64,000 bases of DNA from JAGXLC01 sp041686375. Lineage in GTDB: Bacteria > Bacteroidota > Bacteroidia > Bacteroidales > UBA12077. The stretch spans positions 25,446-89,445 of the forward strand of contig JAWLEB010000008.1 in assembly GCA_041686375.1 (NCBI GenBank), in the 5' to 3' direction. Positions 8,824 through 18,202 of the stretch are shown here, piece by piece. A program made the position numbers and the translations under genes. The number at the start of each line of letters is the position of its first letter. The first letter of the stretch is position 1. The notes beneath the pieces are model-generated. The model saw nothing but the letters and a program-made list of their open reading frames with translations, made no database searches and was not told where the DNA came from.

Positions 8824-11256
8824 ATGAATAATATTATAAAGTATAGCGTTCTTATTGGCTTGATGTCAATAATAGCATCACCGGTTTACAGTCAGGAATC
8901 AATCCTCATCAACCATCATTCCATAGTCCTTGATAAGATACCAATGGAGTGGGTAGATAGTGCAAAAGCGAATCTGCACATAGGCTATGGACATACTTCA
9001 CATGGCAGCCAGTTAGCTACAGGTATGAATGCACTGAAATCATATTTCTCAGACGGGAGGTTTGACTGGAGTAATTCAGATGTACCAGGCAATCTCCATA
9101 TGTTTGAAGGTGATTTGTGGAGTCAGGATGGCTGGCTTGGGTTAGATTGTGGCGCTGACGGATGGGATGATGAAACCAGGGAATACCTGGATGCTCATCC
9201 AGACTGTAACGTGATTATATGGTCTTGGTGTGGATATATTAATACCGTTGTCGATCGCAATGTCCTTACTCATTATTTGCAGCCAATGAACCAACTGGAA
9301 AGTGAATATCCGGATGTGAAGTTTGTTTATATGACTGGTCCGTTAGATGGCTCAGGACCAGAAGGAGATGTTAAAAAAGCCAACGACTCAATACGACAAT
9401 ATTGCTATGACAATAACAAAATACTCTATGATTTTGCCGATATAGAAAGTTATGACCCGGATGGGTTAGTTAACTATATGGAATACGGAGCTAATGACGA
9501 ATGTGATTATGACCCTGACGGCGAAGAGCCTTATGACAGAACAGAAAACTGGGCAGCCAACTGGGTTAATGATAATCCGGATGATATACTTACTTCACTT
9601 ACCAATTCAGCAAATTCAGGGGACTGTGACTTTGGGCATACTCATTGTCTGAATTGTGTTATGAAAGGCATAGCAGCATGGCATCTTTGGACGAAAATAG
9701 CAGGATGGGAGGATACTGCTGATACTACCCACATCAGCACATTCATTGTGGAAACAGGATTATGGGAAGAACCAGCGAACTGGGATAATGGGGTTCCTGA
9801 CTCATCTACAGCAGTGATAATTCCTGCCAGACACCATGCAAATGTTACAACAAACGTAAGATGCAATACAATCACTATTGAACCGGACGGAGTACTTACA
9901 ATAAGCGATGGAAATACTATATCAGCAGTTTCTGTAAAAATTGAATCTGACAAAAGTTCTTCGAATACGGGAAGGGTTTACAACTATGGAATTTTAGAAG
10001 CTAATGAAACAACAGTTGAAAAATTTACTGAAGGTAACAAATGGATGAATATCTCCTCACCATTAACCAATGGATTATATGATGCATTTAATACTTCTGC
10101 AAATGAACTATATCATTGGAATATTGAGACGGGAGATTATGAAACAATCGAAACAAATTCAGAACAGTTGATTCCTATGTTGGGTTATTTATTCAAACAC
10201 AATGGTAACGATACAACCATAGCTTTTAATGGTGACCTGAATCACGGGGAACAATCCATTAATTTAGAAATTAACGAAGAAGATACTTTGTACAAAGGAT
10301 GGAATTTATCAGGTAATCCTTATACTGTTCCGCTTGACTGGACTATGGAAGGATGGGATAAAACGAATATTGCAAACAGCATATACCTTCAGAACACCAC
10401 TGGAGGGCAACCTTGTTCCTATGTTAACGGATACAGAAACCCGGCAGAATGCCCGGATGGCGTTATTGCTCCAATGAGTACCTTTTGGATATTTACACAC
10501 CAGGAAGGGAGTTTTTCTGTGAACAATGATGCTATGACCTATTCGGCAACTTCAAAGCGAAAAGGATACAAACAAAGCGAAAAATTCATCAGGTTAAGAA
10601 TGCTAGGACCTGAGTTATCTTATGAAACACTCTTTATACTTGGTAACGCCACTGGATTAAGCCACAATTTTGATTTCGAATTTGATGCACTTCATTTGCC
10701 GGTACCAGCCAAAAATCTTCAGTGGTCACCAGGGCTATATAGCCTGGACAGCAACCAAACTAAAATATCAATATACAATGCACCAGACACAGGGAGCTTT
10801 CATCTCAGAATGGGGTATATTGTCACGGAAGCCGAGGATTATAGTATTGAAATCCTAGAAGCAAACAATATGCCTGACACAATATATTTAGCTGATATTG
10901 AACAAAACAATGAAGTTATTCTGACAAAAACTCCCTATTATTTTTACAGTGAAACGGGAATGCACAATCAACGTTTTGTCTTATCAGACACTTCTCTGTT
11001 TGGAAATTCCACATCACTGCAATCGGAAAAAAAACCTGAGGAATTTATTGTTTACACTCATGAAGGAAATATTTTTATTAAAAATAAAGAACCCCTGTAT
11101 GCCACCGTTAAAATTATTAATATTCTTGGAATAACTGAATATGAAAATAAGCATTATCTTAATGGCAGAGAAAGCATTCCTTTCAGGAAGAAAGGTTATT
11201 TTATACTAATGATCAAATCTAAAGGGAAAACCTTAAACTATAAAATACTCCTTTAA
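8824..11256 (+). CDS. Secreted T9SS-tagged protein with His/Cys-rich N-terminal domain
   Basis: An 810-residue protein with a signal peptide (to about residue 24). The N-terminal domain (about 25-295) carries HTSHGSQL at 57-64 and GHTHCLNC at 271-278, patterns suggesting metal binding or catalysis; I recognise the domain only as one recurrent in secreted Bacteroidota proteins. A following beta-rich segment (about 310-370) has the GLWEEPANWDNG start of a G8/LamG-like repeat. The last 80 residues look like a type A T9SS sorting domain ending in YFILMIKSKGKTLNYKILL. It is co-oriented with the WcaJ-like and FkbM genes. A role in modifying or anchoring the EPS at the surface is inferred from context only. 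Confidence 0.75.
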   Translation: MNNIIKYSVLIGLMSIIASPVYSQESILINHHSIVLDKIPMEWVDSAKANLHIGYGHTSHGSQLATGMNALKSYFSDGRFDWSNSDVPGNLHMFEGDLWSQDGWLGLDCGADGWDDETREYLDAHPDCNVIIWSWCGYINTVVDRNVLTHYLQPMNQLESEYPDVKFVYMTGPLDGSGPEGDVKKANDSIRQYCYDNNKILYDFADIESYDPDGLVNYMEYGANDECDYDPDGEEPYDRTENWAANWVNDNPDDILTSLTNSANSGDCDFGHTHCLNCVMKGIAAWHLWTKIAGWEDTADTTHISTFIVETGLWEEPANWDNGVPDSSTAVIIPARHHANVTTNVRCNTITIEPDGVLTISDGNTISAVSVKIESDKSSSNTGRVYNYGILEANETTVEKFTEGNKWMNISSPLTNGLYDAFNTSANELYHWNIETGDYETIETNSEQLIPMLGYLFKHNGNDTTIAFNGDLNHGEQSINLEINEEDTLYKGWNLSGNPYTVPLDWTMEGWDKTNIANSIYLQNTTGGQPCSYVNGYRNPAECPDGVIAPMSTFWIFTHQEGSFSVNNDAMTYSATSKRKGYKQSEKFIRLRMLGPELSYETLFILGNATGLSHNFDFEFDALHLPVPAKNLQWSPGLYSLDSNQTKISIYNAPDTGSFHLRMGYIVTEAEDYSIEILEANNMPDTIYLADIEQNNEVILTKTPYYFYSETGMHNQRFVLSDTSLFGNSTSLQSEKKPEEFIVYTHEGNIFIKNKEPLYATVKIINILGITEYENKHYLNGRESIPFRKKGYFILMIKSKGKTLNYKILL

Positions 11257-11278
11257 TCTTAATAGTTACATAAACAAA

Positions 11279-11974
11279 ATGAAAGCTGCCAGAATACTAA
11301 AAAGAATGAAAAGCAATACAAGAAATTTCCTCTCTGGTCATCCTGACAAATTTTTGGGGAAACTAAAGGGAGTAATTCATGTTGGCGCAAATATTGGACA
11401 GGAAAAAGACCTATATGAGCGATACAATCTTAATGTAATATGGATAGAACCTATTCCGAAAGTTTATAAAGCTTTAAGGAGTAAAATAAAAGAGTATCCT
11501 AAACAAAAAGCGTACAGGTATTTAATCACAGATAAAGATGCATCATCTTATCATTTTCATGTGGCCAACAATTTCGGTGCCTCATCTTCAATACTGAGAT
11601 TAGCAGACCACAAACAAATATGGCCTGAAGTAGGATATGAAGAAACAATTCTCATGGACAGCATCACACTGACCTCTTTATGTAAAGCAAAAAACATCAA
11701 TATGAAAAAATATGATGGATTGATAATAGACACCCAGGGTTCCGAACTGATGGTATTAAAAGGAGCTATTCCCCTACTTCCCTATTTTAAGTTTATTAAA
11801 ACCGAAGTCCCGGATTTCAACTCATACAAAAAATGCTGCAAAGCTGACGATATAAGTGCTTTTCTTACCAGGTACAACTTTAAAGAAGTATCAAAGCATA
11901 AGTTTGCACACAAGAAAAATGTCGGAAGCTATTATAAAATAACATTTAAACAATGCAACCTGGATTATTCATAA
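11279..11974 (+). CDS. FkbM-family SAM-dependent methyltransferase
   Basis: A 231-residue protein with the FkbM features: the SAM-binding VGANIG (35-40), the acidic WIEPIP strand end, and the DGLIIDTQGSEL core. FkbM enzymes O-methylate hydroxyl groups, often on sugars in polysaccharide loci. It begins 22 bases after the secreted T9SS protein gene and ends the rightward transcript; three hairpins then separate it from the convergent minus-strand block. Confidence 0.85.
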   Translation: MKAARILKRMKSNTRNFLSGHPDKFLGKLKGVIHVGANIGQEKDLYERYNLNVIWIEPIPKVYKALRSKIKEYPKQKAYRYLITDKDASSYHFHVANNFGASSSILRLADHKQIWPEVGYEETILMDSITLTSLCKAKNINMKKYDGLIIDTQGSELMVLKGAIPLLPYFKFIKTEVPDFNSYKKCCKADDISAFLTRYNFKEVSKHKFAHKKNVGSYYKITFKQCNLDYS

Positions 11975-12047
11975 ACGAACAGAGTGAAGTTTATGAATAC
12001 GCTATGGTTTGCGGGAAGCATCCAGGTTACCCCGCTCTAGAAAAATC

Positions 12048-12151
12048 AACTTTTTGCAAAAAACATTGAAGCAAAAAGTTAGGTTTTTCAGTAGCGCCCG
12101 AATTATTCTTGAATAATTCGGGGTAAAGCCAGGTAAATAAAAAACTTTACC
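12048..12151. terminator. Three stacked hairpins between convergent transcripts
   Basis: Three stems lie between the FkbM gene (+) and the methyltransferase gene (-): AACTTTTTGC/GCAAAAAGTT (12048-12057, 12071-12080), a perfect 12-bp stem at 12097-12122 with a 2-base loop, and GGTAAAG/CTTTACC (12122-12128, 12145-12151) followed by T-rich sequence. They probably terminate transcription from both sides. Confidence 0.7.
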
Positions 12152-12156
12152 CTATT

Positions 12157-12915
12157 TTATATTTTTATTGCCTCATATCTTAAAGTTGATGCCTGCTGTA
12201 ATTTTTCTTCGCAGTGACTTCCCGCAGGTGCCAGAATTACACAACCGCGACGAAATCCCGTTTCTTGTGCTGAAGGTGCCGATGGGAAAAAAGCAGTCAA
12301 ATTATTTTCTAAAAATATTTTACCAAACACTTTGTTAGTCAGAGATTTTCTTTTTGAATAATGATCATAAGTATAGCCCTCATCACCAGGGACTTTAAAG
12401 TCATCTATCATGATAACAAAATCTTTCCAGTTGCTTGATATCAGTTCAATCTCCTCTTTTAAAGGTAAATCTTTATACCAGTGAGAATCGAGATAAATAA
12501 AAACTTTTTTCTCTGCCACATTATTTGCTGCCAGTTTACTAAGCAACTTGCGTGAATCTTCCAGTGAAAAATTAATCCCGGAAATATTGCTCAGTCTGCG
12601 CCTGGCAATATCATAAAACAACTGATATAACTCACAGGTGTAGACAGGCAAACCTGAAGTCTGTGACATAAAACCCGTAGTATCACCTGTATAAGTGCCT
12701 GTTTCTATAACAGCTTCAAATTTGCATAATTCAAGCAATTCCTGGAAAATTTGTTTTCTGAATTGTTGCCCGTTAAATCCTGCTGAATCTGATTCCACAT
12801 ATTCGGGACTCCTGAGCATCCATTTCATAGCATCTTCCAGAACAAAAACTCTGTCCCACAAATTCTTATACTGCTTGTAAGCATAAAATGGGAAAAATAA
12901 CTTATTTATTTTCAT
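12157..12915 (-). CDS. Putative class I SAM-dependent methyltransferase
   Basis: A 252-residue protein with a Rossmann-like SAM motif ETGTYTGDTT (71-80), LDSHWYKDLPL in the middle and an IMIDDFKVPGD segment typical of Methyltransf_24/CmcI-like enzymes, in which Asp residues bind a metal. The substrate is unknown. It is the last gene of the minus-strand Dlt-like block, 87 bases after the SGNH gene, and its product could methylate the same decorating group or the sugar carrying it. A non-catalytic role cannot be excluded. Confidence 0.7.
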   Translation of the reverse strand: MKINKLFFPFYAYKQYKNLWDRVFVLEDAMKWMLRSPEYVESDSAGFNGQQFRKQIFQELLELCKFEAVIETGTYTGDTTGFMSQTSGLPVYTCELYQLFYDIARRRLSNISGINFSLEDSRKLLSKLAANNVAEKKVFIYLDSHWYKDLPLKEEIELISSNWKDFVIMIDDFKVPGDEGYTYDHYSKRKSLTNKVFGKIFLENNLTAFFPSAPSAQETGFRRGCVILAPAGSHCEEKLQQASTLRYEAIKI

Positions 12916-13002
12916 ATTTTTTGATTTTTATTATTTAACGCCATATGGAACTTACCATGATAAATTAAACATCTTCTTTTGTGATATTAATGTTTATTTA
13001 AT

Positions 13003-14055
13003 TTATTCATTTTCTTCTTTTTCATTGTCTTCCAGCTCTGATGTAAAATCAGTATAAAAAATTTCCCTGAAGTGTTCAGCGGTTTGAATGCTGAATTTCT
13101 CAGCACCTTCTTGGTTCAGATGATATGGATCTGCAAAATACCTGTTTTCATAGAACGGAATTTTCCATCCTTTTTTTGGAAGTGAAACATGGGAAAATTT
13201 ATTTTCAAGCTTCCTGATAATTTCCGGAACCGTGTCAAATTGCTTATATGTACCTTCTCTTACAGGATAAGGAATCAAAAGAACCTGAATATCAAGTTCA
13301 CCTGTAAGCTTGAAGAATTTATCCACAAAAACGTCACCATCAGGATCATATATAACCATCTCACAATCCGGGCAGTCCGTTTCTTTGCTATAATCCTCAG
13401 GCAATCTCCCCTCCGGAAACCTTGCCTGCTCCCTAATAAAGTAATAACCCCTTGCATCAATCATCCGGTCAACAATCTCGCGGTTGTTTTCCTTTGTTTG
13501 GTTAATATCTTCAGGGTTAAATATACTTGTAGAAATAAACTCAAAAATGGCATTGCGATAGACATGAAAAGGGAGCAGATAATTAACCACCTGGTTTTTA
13601 TCTTTTCGATTCAGAAAATATGAAACAAATTCGCGGGGAAAATTAATACCCTGGTTGGCATATGAATTAAAAAGTAATATTGGCTCACTGTCAACATGAT
13701 AAGTCATAACAATATAATCCGGGGGAGCATTTTGCTCTAAATAATCAAGAAGATAATGATAATATGGTCCGATAGGCAATGCAGGTAAAGCCATGTTTAA
13801 AGAATAAACTGAATGGTTGAGTGTTGAGTCAAAAACTGCGGGAACCACGGAAGATAAAATTTCGCTGGCTCCAAAAAATAATATGGTAGGTTTTTCATCA
13901 GGGATTTTCCATCTATTATGCCTTACAGCCTCCCTTTTTTGCTCACAGATTATGGATGCACCATCTTTATATACCCTGGCAGAATGAATAGCCAGCTGAT
14001 TCAATGCTATTATAATAACAATACCAATACCTATATGTAAAAATAATTTTTTCAT
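13003..14055 (-). CDS. Membrane-anchored SGNH-hydrolase-like protein (DltD/AlgJ-type partner)
   Basis: A 350-residue protein with one N-terminal membrane anchor (about 5-24) and an extracytoplasmic SGNH-like domain. A candidate catalytic triad is Ser64 in FGASEI with Asp309 and His312 in DPYHLNQEGA. DltD, AlgJ and AlgX are membrane-bound or periplasmic SGNH-type partners of MBOAT proteins that transfer acyl groups to cell-surface polymers. It starts 3 bases after the MBOAT gene, so translational coupling is likely. The sequence is too diverged to decide between a DltD-like and an AlgJ-like role. Confidence 0.75.
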   Translation of the reverse strand: MKKLFLHIGIGIVIIIALNQLAIHSARVYKDGASIICEQKREAVRHNRWKIPDEKPTILFFGASEILSSVVPAVFDSTLNHSVYSLNMALPALPIGPYYHYLLDYLEQNAPPDYIVMTYHVDSEPILLFNSYANQGINFPREFVSYFLNRKDKNQVVNYLLPFHVYRNAIFEFISTSIFNPEDINQTKENNREIVDRMIDARGYYFIREQARFPEGRLPEDYSKETDCPDCEMVIYDPDGDVFVDKFFKLTGELDIQVLLIPYPVREGTYKQFDTVPEIIRKLENKFSHVSLPKKGWKIPFYENRYFADPYHLNQEGAEKFSIQTAEHFREIFYTDFTSELEDNEKEENE

Positions 14056-14058
14056 GAT

Positions 14059-15498
14059 CTAAAACTGAAAATAAACAAAATCAGATGCAGCAAATTTCCC
14101 AAACATAAGCACCACGAAGACCAGGCCATAATATATTGACCATTTCAGAACCGGCCTTGACTTCAATGCCTCCCTGAAGTGTATTCCTCTTTCATGTGTA
14201 TAATCAACAAAAAGAACTACTAATATTCCGATAAAAGAAATGACATAATCAAAATGTGTAACTCCAATGTTATAGCCGGTAATTTTTAACTCTATTCCAC
14301 TAAACAAATGAGTGAGGAAATACGAGGCATCAGTAACGTTTTTTGCATTGAAAAATACCAGTGTGAGTGCAAAAAAAAGAAAAACAATGATCCGGCTAAA
14401 AAAACGCACCCAATATTGATTAATTTTTGAAGCGATCCGTAGTCTTTGACGCTTTGTAAAAAACTCGTAATTAATGGCTACACCTTGTAAGGCTCCCAAT
14501 ATAATAAAATTCCAGCCTGAACCATGCCAGATACCAATGATAAGAAAAGTTACAAAAACGCCGTACACCGCCGCCCACTTTTTCCACCGAATACGTTTCA
14601 GTAAAATTCTTTTGAAAATGTAATCATTACACCAACTTGAAAGAGTTATATGCCATTTACGCCAGAACATACTAACATTCTGAGCAAATAAAGGTCTGTC
14701 AAAGTTATCGGTAAGCTTTATCCCAAAAAGCTTGCCAATTCCAAGGGCAATATCCGTGTATCCCGAGAAGTCACAATAGATATGAAAGACCTGTAAAACA
14801 AATGTCATAATTAGCGGAAAGCCAGTATAATCCTGTACATCTCCATAAACATTATTGACCAGCAACACTAACCTGTCAGCAATAACAAGTTTCTTAAACA
14901 AACCCCAGAAAATAAGAACCAGGCCATCATATATCATTGGCATGTCAACAGAATAGCGTTTACGGAGGGCAGGCAACATTGTCTTAGAACGTTCAATTGG
15001 CCCGGCAAGGAGCTTTGGAAAGAACAGAATATAACTTGCGAAAAGGCCAAAATGTTTCTCCGCTTTACTGGAACCTCTGTAAACCTCAATAAGATAGCCT
15101 ATACCTTCAAAAGTATAATAAGAAATACCCACTGGAATGATGATATTTAAGTAAGGAATCACACTTTCTTCACTTACAATTCCAAATAATGAATTTAAAT
15201 TATTAATCAAAAAATTAATGTATTTAAAAAACACAAGTTGCCCTATATTGAGCACAATACCTGCCAGGTAAAAGTAATAACGACTTTTCTTTTGTGTTAA
15301 AGAATCAATTTTTAAACCCAGTGAATAGTTGATTATAATTACCAGATAAGTATACAGAAGAAAATTAACAGAAAGGTATCCCAGGAATGCCGAACTAGCT
15401 AAAAGAAGAACAAACCACTGGTGCTTTCTGTTTCCCTTGTAATAAAGGAAAAGCAAAACAATAAGAAACATTAAAAATTCCAGCGTGCTAAATATCAT
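14059..15498 (-). CDS. MBOAT-family O-acyltransferase (DltB/AlgI-like)
   Basis: A 479-residue polytopic membrane protein with the MBOAT signature. His283 lies in WRKWHITLSSW and the invariant catalytic-type His325 in GIWHGSGWN; the PKLLAGPIER motif precedes them. MBOAT proteins of this subgroup move acyl groups across or at the inner membrane onto alginate, peptidoglycan or teichoic acid. The gene sits between an AMP ligase and an SGNH protein, with 26- and 3-base gaps, the same neighbourhood as dltA-dltB-dltD. The acyl donor is probably the carrier protein encoded upstream at 20188-20448. Confidence 0.93.
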   Translation of the reverse strand: MIFSTLEFLMFLIVLLFLYYKGNRKHQWFVLLLASSAFLGYLSVNFLLYTYLVIIINYSLGLKIDSLTQKKSRYYFYLAGIVLNIGQLVFFKYINFLINNLNSLFGIVSEESVIPYLNIIIPVGISYYTFEGIGYLIEVYRGSSKAEKHFGLFASYILFFPKLLAGPIERSKTMLPALRKRYSVDMPMIYDGLVLIFWGLFKKLVIADRLVLLVNNVYGDVQDYTGFPLIMTFVLQVFHIYCDFSGYTDIALGIGKLFGIKLTDNFDRPLFAQNVSMFWRKWHITLSSWCNDYIFKRILLKRIRWKKWAAVYGVFVTFLIIGIWHGSGWNFIILGALQGVAINYEFFTKRQRLRIASKINQYWVRFFSRIIVFLFFALTLVFFNAKNVTDASYFLTHLFSGIELKITGYNIGVTHFDYVISFIGILVVLFVDYTHERGIHFREALKSRPVLKWSIYYGLVFVVLMFGKFAASDFVYFQF

Positions 15499-15524
15499 TG
15501 TATTCTTTATATTAAATAGATGAT

Positions 15525-17123
15525 CTATAATTTTTTAACAGATAATTTCTTCAAAATTTTCTTATCAATTTTCCCATGAGGTGTCTTTGGTAATTCACTG
15601 ATAAACTCGATATATTTAGGGACAGAATAAGGTTCCATATTAGCAGCACAATAAGACAATATTATTCTTTTATCTACATCCTTCCCCGGAAATAAAACCA
15701 CAAATGCCTTTATTGCCTGCCCCAACAGTTCATCATCAACTCCGATAACCGCGCATTCATTAACCTCCTCCATCTGTGTAATAATTCTTTCAATTTCCCT
15801 GGCACTTATTCTTTCTCCGCGGGACTTAATCATATCGTCTTTTCTCCCTAAAAAATAAAGAAACCCATCTGCATCCCTTTTAAAATAATCGCCGGTGAAC
15901 AATAACTTTTCATTAAATCCTAATCCATACCTGAATGTACGGGCAGTTTGCTCCGGATCATTCCAGTAACCCTGCATAACATTAGAACCACGGACTACCA
16001 GTTCTCCTGTCTCCCCAGCTATGACAGGTTTCTCATTTTCATCTACAACAAATACTTCACAATTCGGCATAGGAATACCAACAGAATCAGGCTTAATATC
16101 AATTTTATCCGGCGGTAAATATGAAATACGTTTACATTCAGTCAAACCAAACATAGAATATATCTGAACATGAGGCATAATATGCCTTAAACGTTTAATA
16201 TGTTCCACCGGCAGCACAGCCCCTGTATTGCTTATGTATCGTAAAGTCCTTAAATCAAAATTTCTCAGGTCGAGTGTTTTGAATATCATAGCCACAATAG
16301 TAGGAACAATAGGAAAACCTGTTACCTTCTCTTTGGCGATAAGCGTTAAAATACGTGAAAGAAAGATAAATGATTTTTCAAGTATAATGGTTCCTCCATA
16401 CATAAAAGTCATAATCACCTGGTACAACCCATAATCAAAAGAAAGTGGCAGCGTATTCAAAACGATATCTTCCGGCTTATTGTCAAGATATTGAATAATA
16501 CTTCTTGCTGCTGAAATAATATTATGATGTGATTCCATGACACCTTTAGGCTCTCCTGTAGACCCTGAGGTGTAAATTAAGCCTGCAAGGTCAATATCAA
16601 GCACTCTGTTGCCAGAAATTCTGCCTGGTTCAAGATATTCTCTTGTTAGTATTTCCTCAGTAAATATATCATCCCAATGTATGCTTTCAACATTCTGTTT
16701 TAGTGTCAGATTGTGTTCCTCCTCACCAGTCCATATAATCACAGGGTTTAACCCGGTATTTTTTATTGCTGTTTCAACAATGTCTCTTCTTGAATGATTA
16801 GAAACGATTATGGCTGATTTACAGTCATTCAGTATATAGGTGAATTTCTGTAGCTGAACAGCATTATTGATAATAGTAAAAACCCCACCTGCCCTGATTG
16901 CTGCATATAGCGATATAATAACCTCCGGGGAATTATCTGAATAAACAAGCACCCTGTCCAGCCTTTGTATACCGGTTTTATAAAAATAGTCAGATAAAAT
17001 ATTAACCCGTTTGAAAAGTTCTGAATACGTAAATCTTTCTTCTCCAAATATCAAAGCTTCTTTATCCGGATATTTCTTGACTGACTCATCAAAATAGTCA
17101 TATAGTAATGTAGCTTCTTGCAT
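15525..17123 (-). CDS. AMP-forming acyl/aminoacyl ligase (DltA-like adenylation enzyme)
   Basis: A 532-residue ANL-superfamily enzyme. The phosphate-binding A3 motif is YTSGSTGEPKGV (184-195), an FGLTEC-type A5 motif follows, then TGDYF and the A10 lysine Lys518 in PHGKIDKK. Such enzymes adenylate a carboxylate and load it onto a phosphopantetheine thiol. Because an acyl carrier protein gene lies in the same operon and no carrier domain is fused, I infer that it charges that carrier. Whether the substrate is an amino acid, as in DltA, or another acid cannot be read reliably from the binding-pocket residues by eye. Confidence 0.9.
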   Translation of the reverse strand: MQEATLLYDYFDESVKKYPDKEALIFGEERFTYSELFKRVNILSDYFYKTGIQRLDRVLVYSDNSPEVIISLYAAIRAGGVFTIINNAVQLQKFTYILNDCKSAIIVSNHSRRDIVETAIKNTGLNPVIIWTGEEEHNLTLKQNVESIHWDDIFTEEILTREYLEPGRISGNRVLDIDLAGLIYTSGSTGEPKGVMESHHNIISAARSIIQYLDNKPEDIVLNTLPLSFDYGLYQVIMTFMYGGTIILEKSFIFLSRILTLIAKEKVTGFPIVPTIVAMIFKTLDLRNFDLRTLRYISNTGAVLPVEHIKRLRHIMPHVQIYSMFGLTECKRISYLPPDKIDIKPDSVGIPMPNCEVFVVDENEKPVIAGETGELVVRGSNVMQGYWNDPEQTARTFRYGLGFNEKLLFTGDYFKRDADGFLYFLGRKDDMIKSRGERISAREIERIITQMEEVNECAVIGVDDELLGQAIKAFVVLFPGKDVDKRIILSYCAANMEPYSVPKYIEFISELPKTPHGKIDKKILKKLSVKKL

Positions 17124-17166
17124 GATTCATATTCTTAGTTATTATTTCTATGGTCCACCTTCAATT

Positions 17167-18156
17167 TTACACAGATGAATAAATTACAGGTGGCATTCTC
17201 AAATACTCCGTGGTTTTCTTTTTGCGATCAAATGAATTAAATATATTTTTCACCGCTTCAGTTGATTTATGAACAACTTCCGACACATCTTCCGGCTCAT
17301 AATTGTTTTCATAAGCATACCAAAGCAAATCCATTTCTTTGAATGGAAGCTGAAAAAAGAACTCCTCCTGTGTTTGTTCTGCCGAATAAGTATCAGTGGT
17401 AGGTGTCCGGTTAATAATTTCTTCCGGAACACCCAAATAATCAGCCAATTGATATACCTGGGTTTTATACAAATGACCAATTGCCATTACATCAACTCCG
17501 CCATCTCCGTGTTTAACAAAAAATCCCTGGTTAATCTCCTGCTTGTTAGATGTTCCGATTACAGCATAATACTTTTGCTCTGCATGGTAATAAAGCATAC
17601 ACATCCTGGTACGCTGCTTAAAGTTTGAAGCAGCCATGATTTGTAAAAATTCAGGAGCCTGCAGCTTTTCTCTAATCTGCTCTCCCTTTTCATTAACTAA
17701 AGTGATGTAGAACAGAGGAGGCAATCCACTTTCTATTGAAGACTCTTTCAAACCAATTTTAAAAGTATGTGTTTGAGGATTGTAATCAGGAAAAACACGT
17801 TTAACGGCTTCATCTCTTCTTTTATAACATCCGAAACCGTCCAGTACCGGAGTGATATTTTCTACTTTATACTTAACCTGAAATTTTTCTGCCAGCAATT
17901 TACCAAACTCCAGGCTGTCAGGACTTGAATCCTTTTCAGGCATCATAACAGCTAAGACATTTTCTTTTCCCAGGGCTTTCACGGCAAGAGCAAGTGTGAC
18001 AGAAGAGTCAATTCCTCCGCTTACTCCAATTACGCCACCCCTGCGTCGTAATTTTCTGAGCACATCCTCATGTATTTTTTCACTGATATTTTCAACATAT
18101 GCCTGGATATCATCCAGTTTAAGAATATCCGCTGTAAAAGGTACTATTGTTTCCAT
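17167..18156 (-). CDS. NAD-synthetase-like ATP-pyrophosphatase amide ligase
   Basis: A 329-residue N-type ATP pyrophosphatase resembling ammonia-dependent NadE: P-loop SGGIDS (46-51), an RTRMCMLYYHAE segment and LGVPEEIINRTPTTDTYS near the C-terminus. It has no glutaminase domain. True NadE makes NAD from nicotinate adenine dinucleotide, but this copy sits inside an EPS operon next to an asparagine synthetase, and I infer an amide-forming step on a pathway-specific acid. A housekeeping NAD synthetase role remains possible; a second nadE elsewhere in the genome would favour the specialised role. Confidence 0.8.
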   Translation of the reverse strand: METIVPFTADILKLDDIQAYVENISEKIHEDVLRKLRRRGGVIGVSGGIDSSVTLALAVKALGKENVLAVMMPEKDSSPDSLEFGKLLAEKFQVKYKVENITPVLDGFGCYKRRDEAVKRVFPDYNPQTHTFKIGLKESSIESGLPPLFYITLVNEKGEQIREKLQAPEFLQIMAASNFKQRTRMCMLYYHAEQKYYAVIGTSNKQEINQGFFVKHGDGGVDVMAIGHLYKTQVYQLADYLGVPEEIINRTPTTDTYSAEQTQEEFFFQLPFKEMDLLWYAYENNYEPEDVSEVVHKSTEAVKNIFNSFDRKKKTTEYLRMPPVIYSSV

Positions 18157-18202
18157 AGGTATAGGTATTTTAATTTATTTATTCAGACTGATTAACAATT
18201 AA

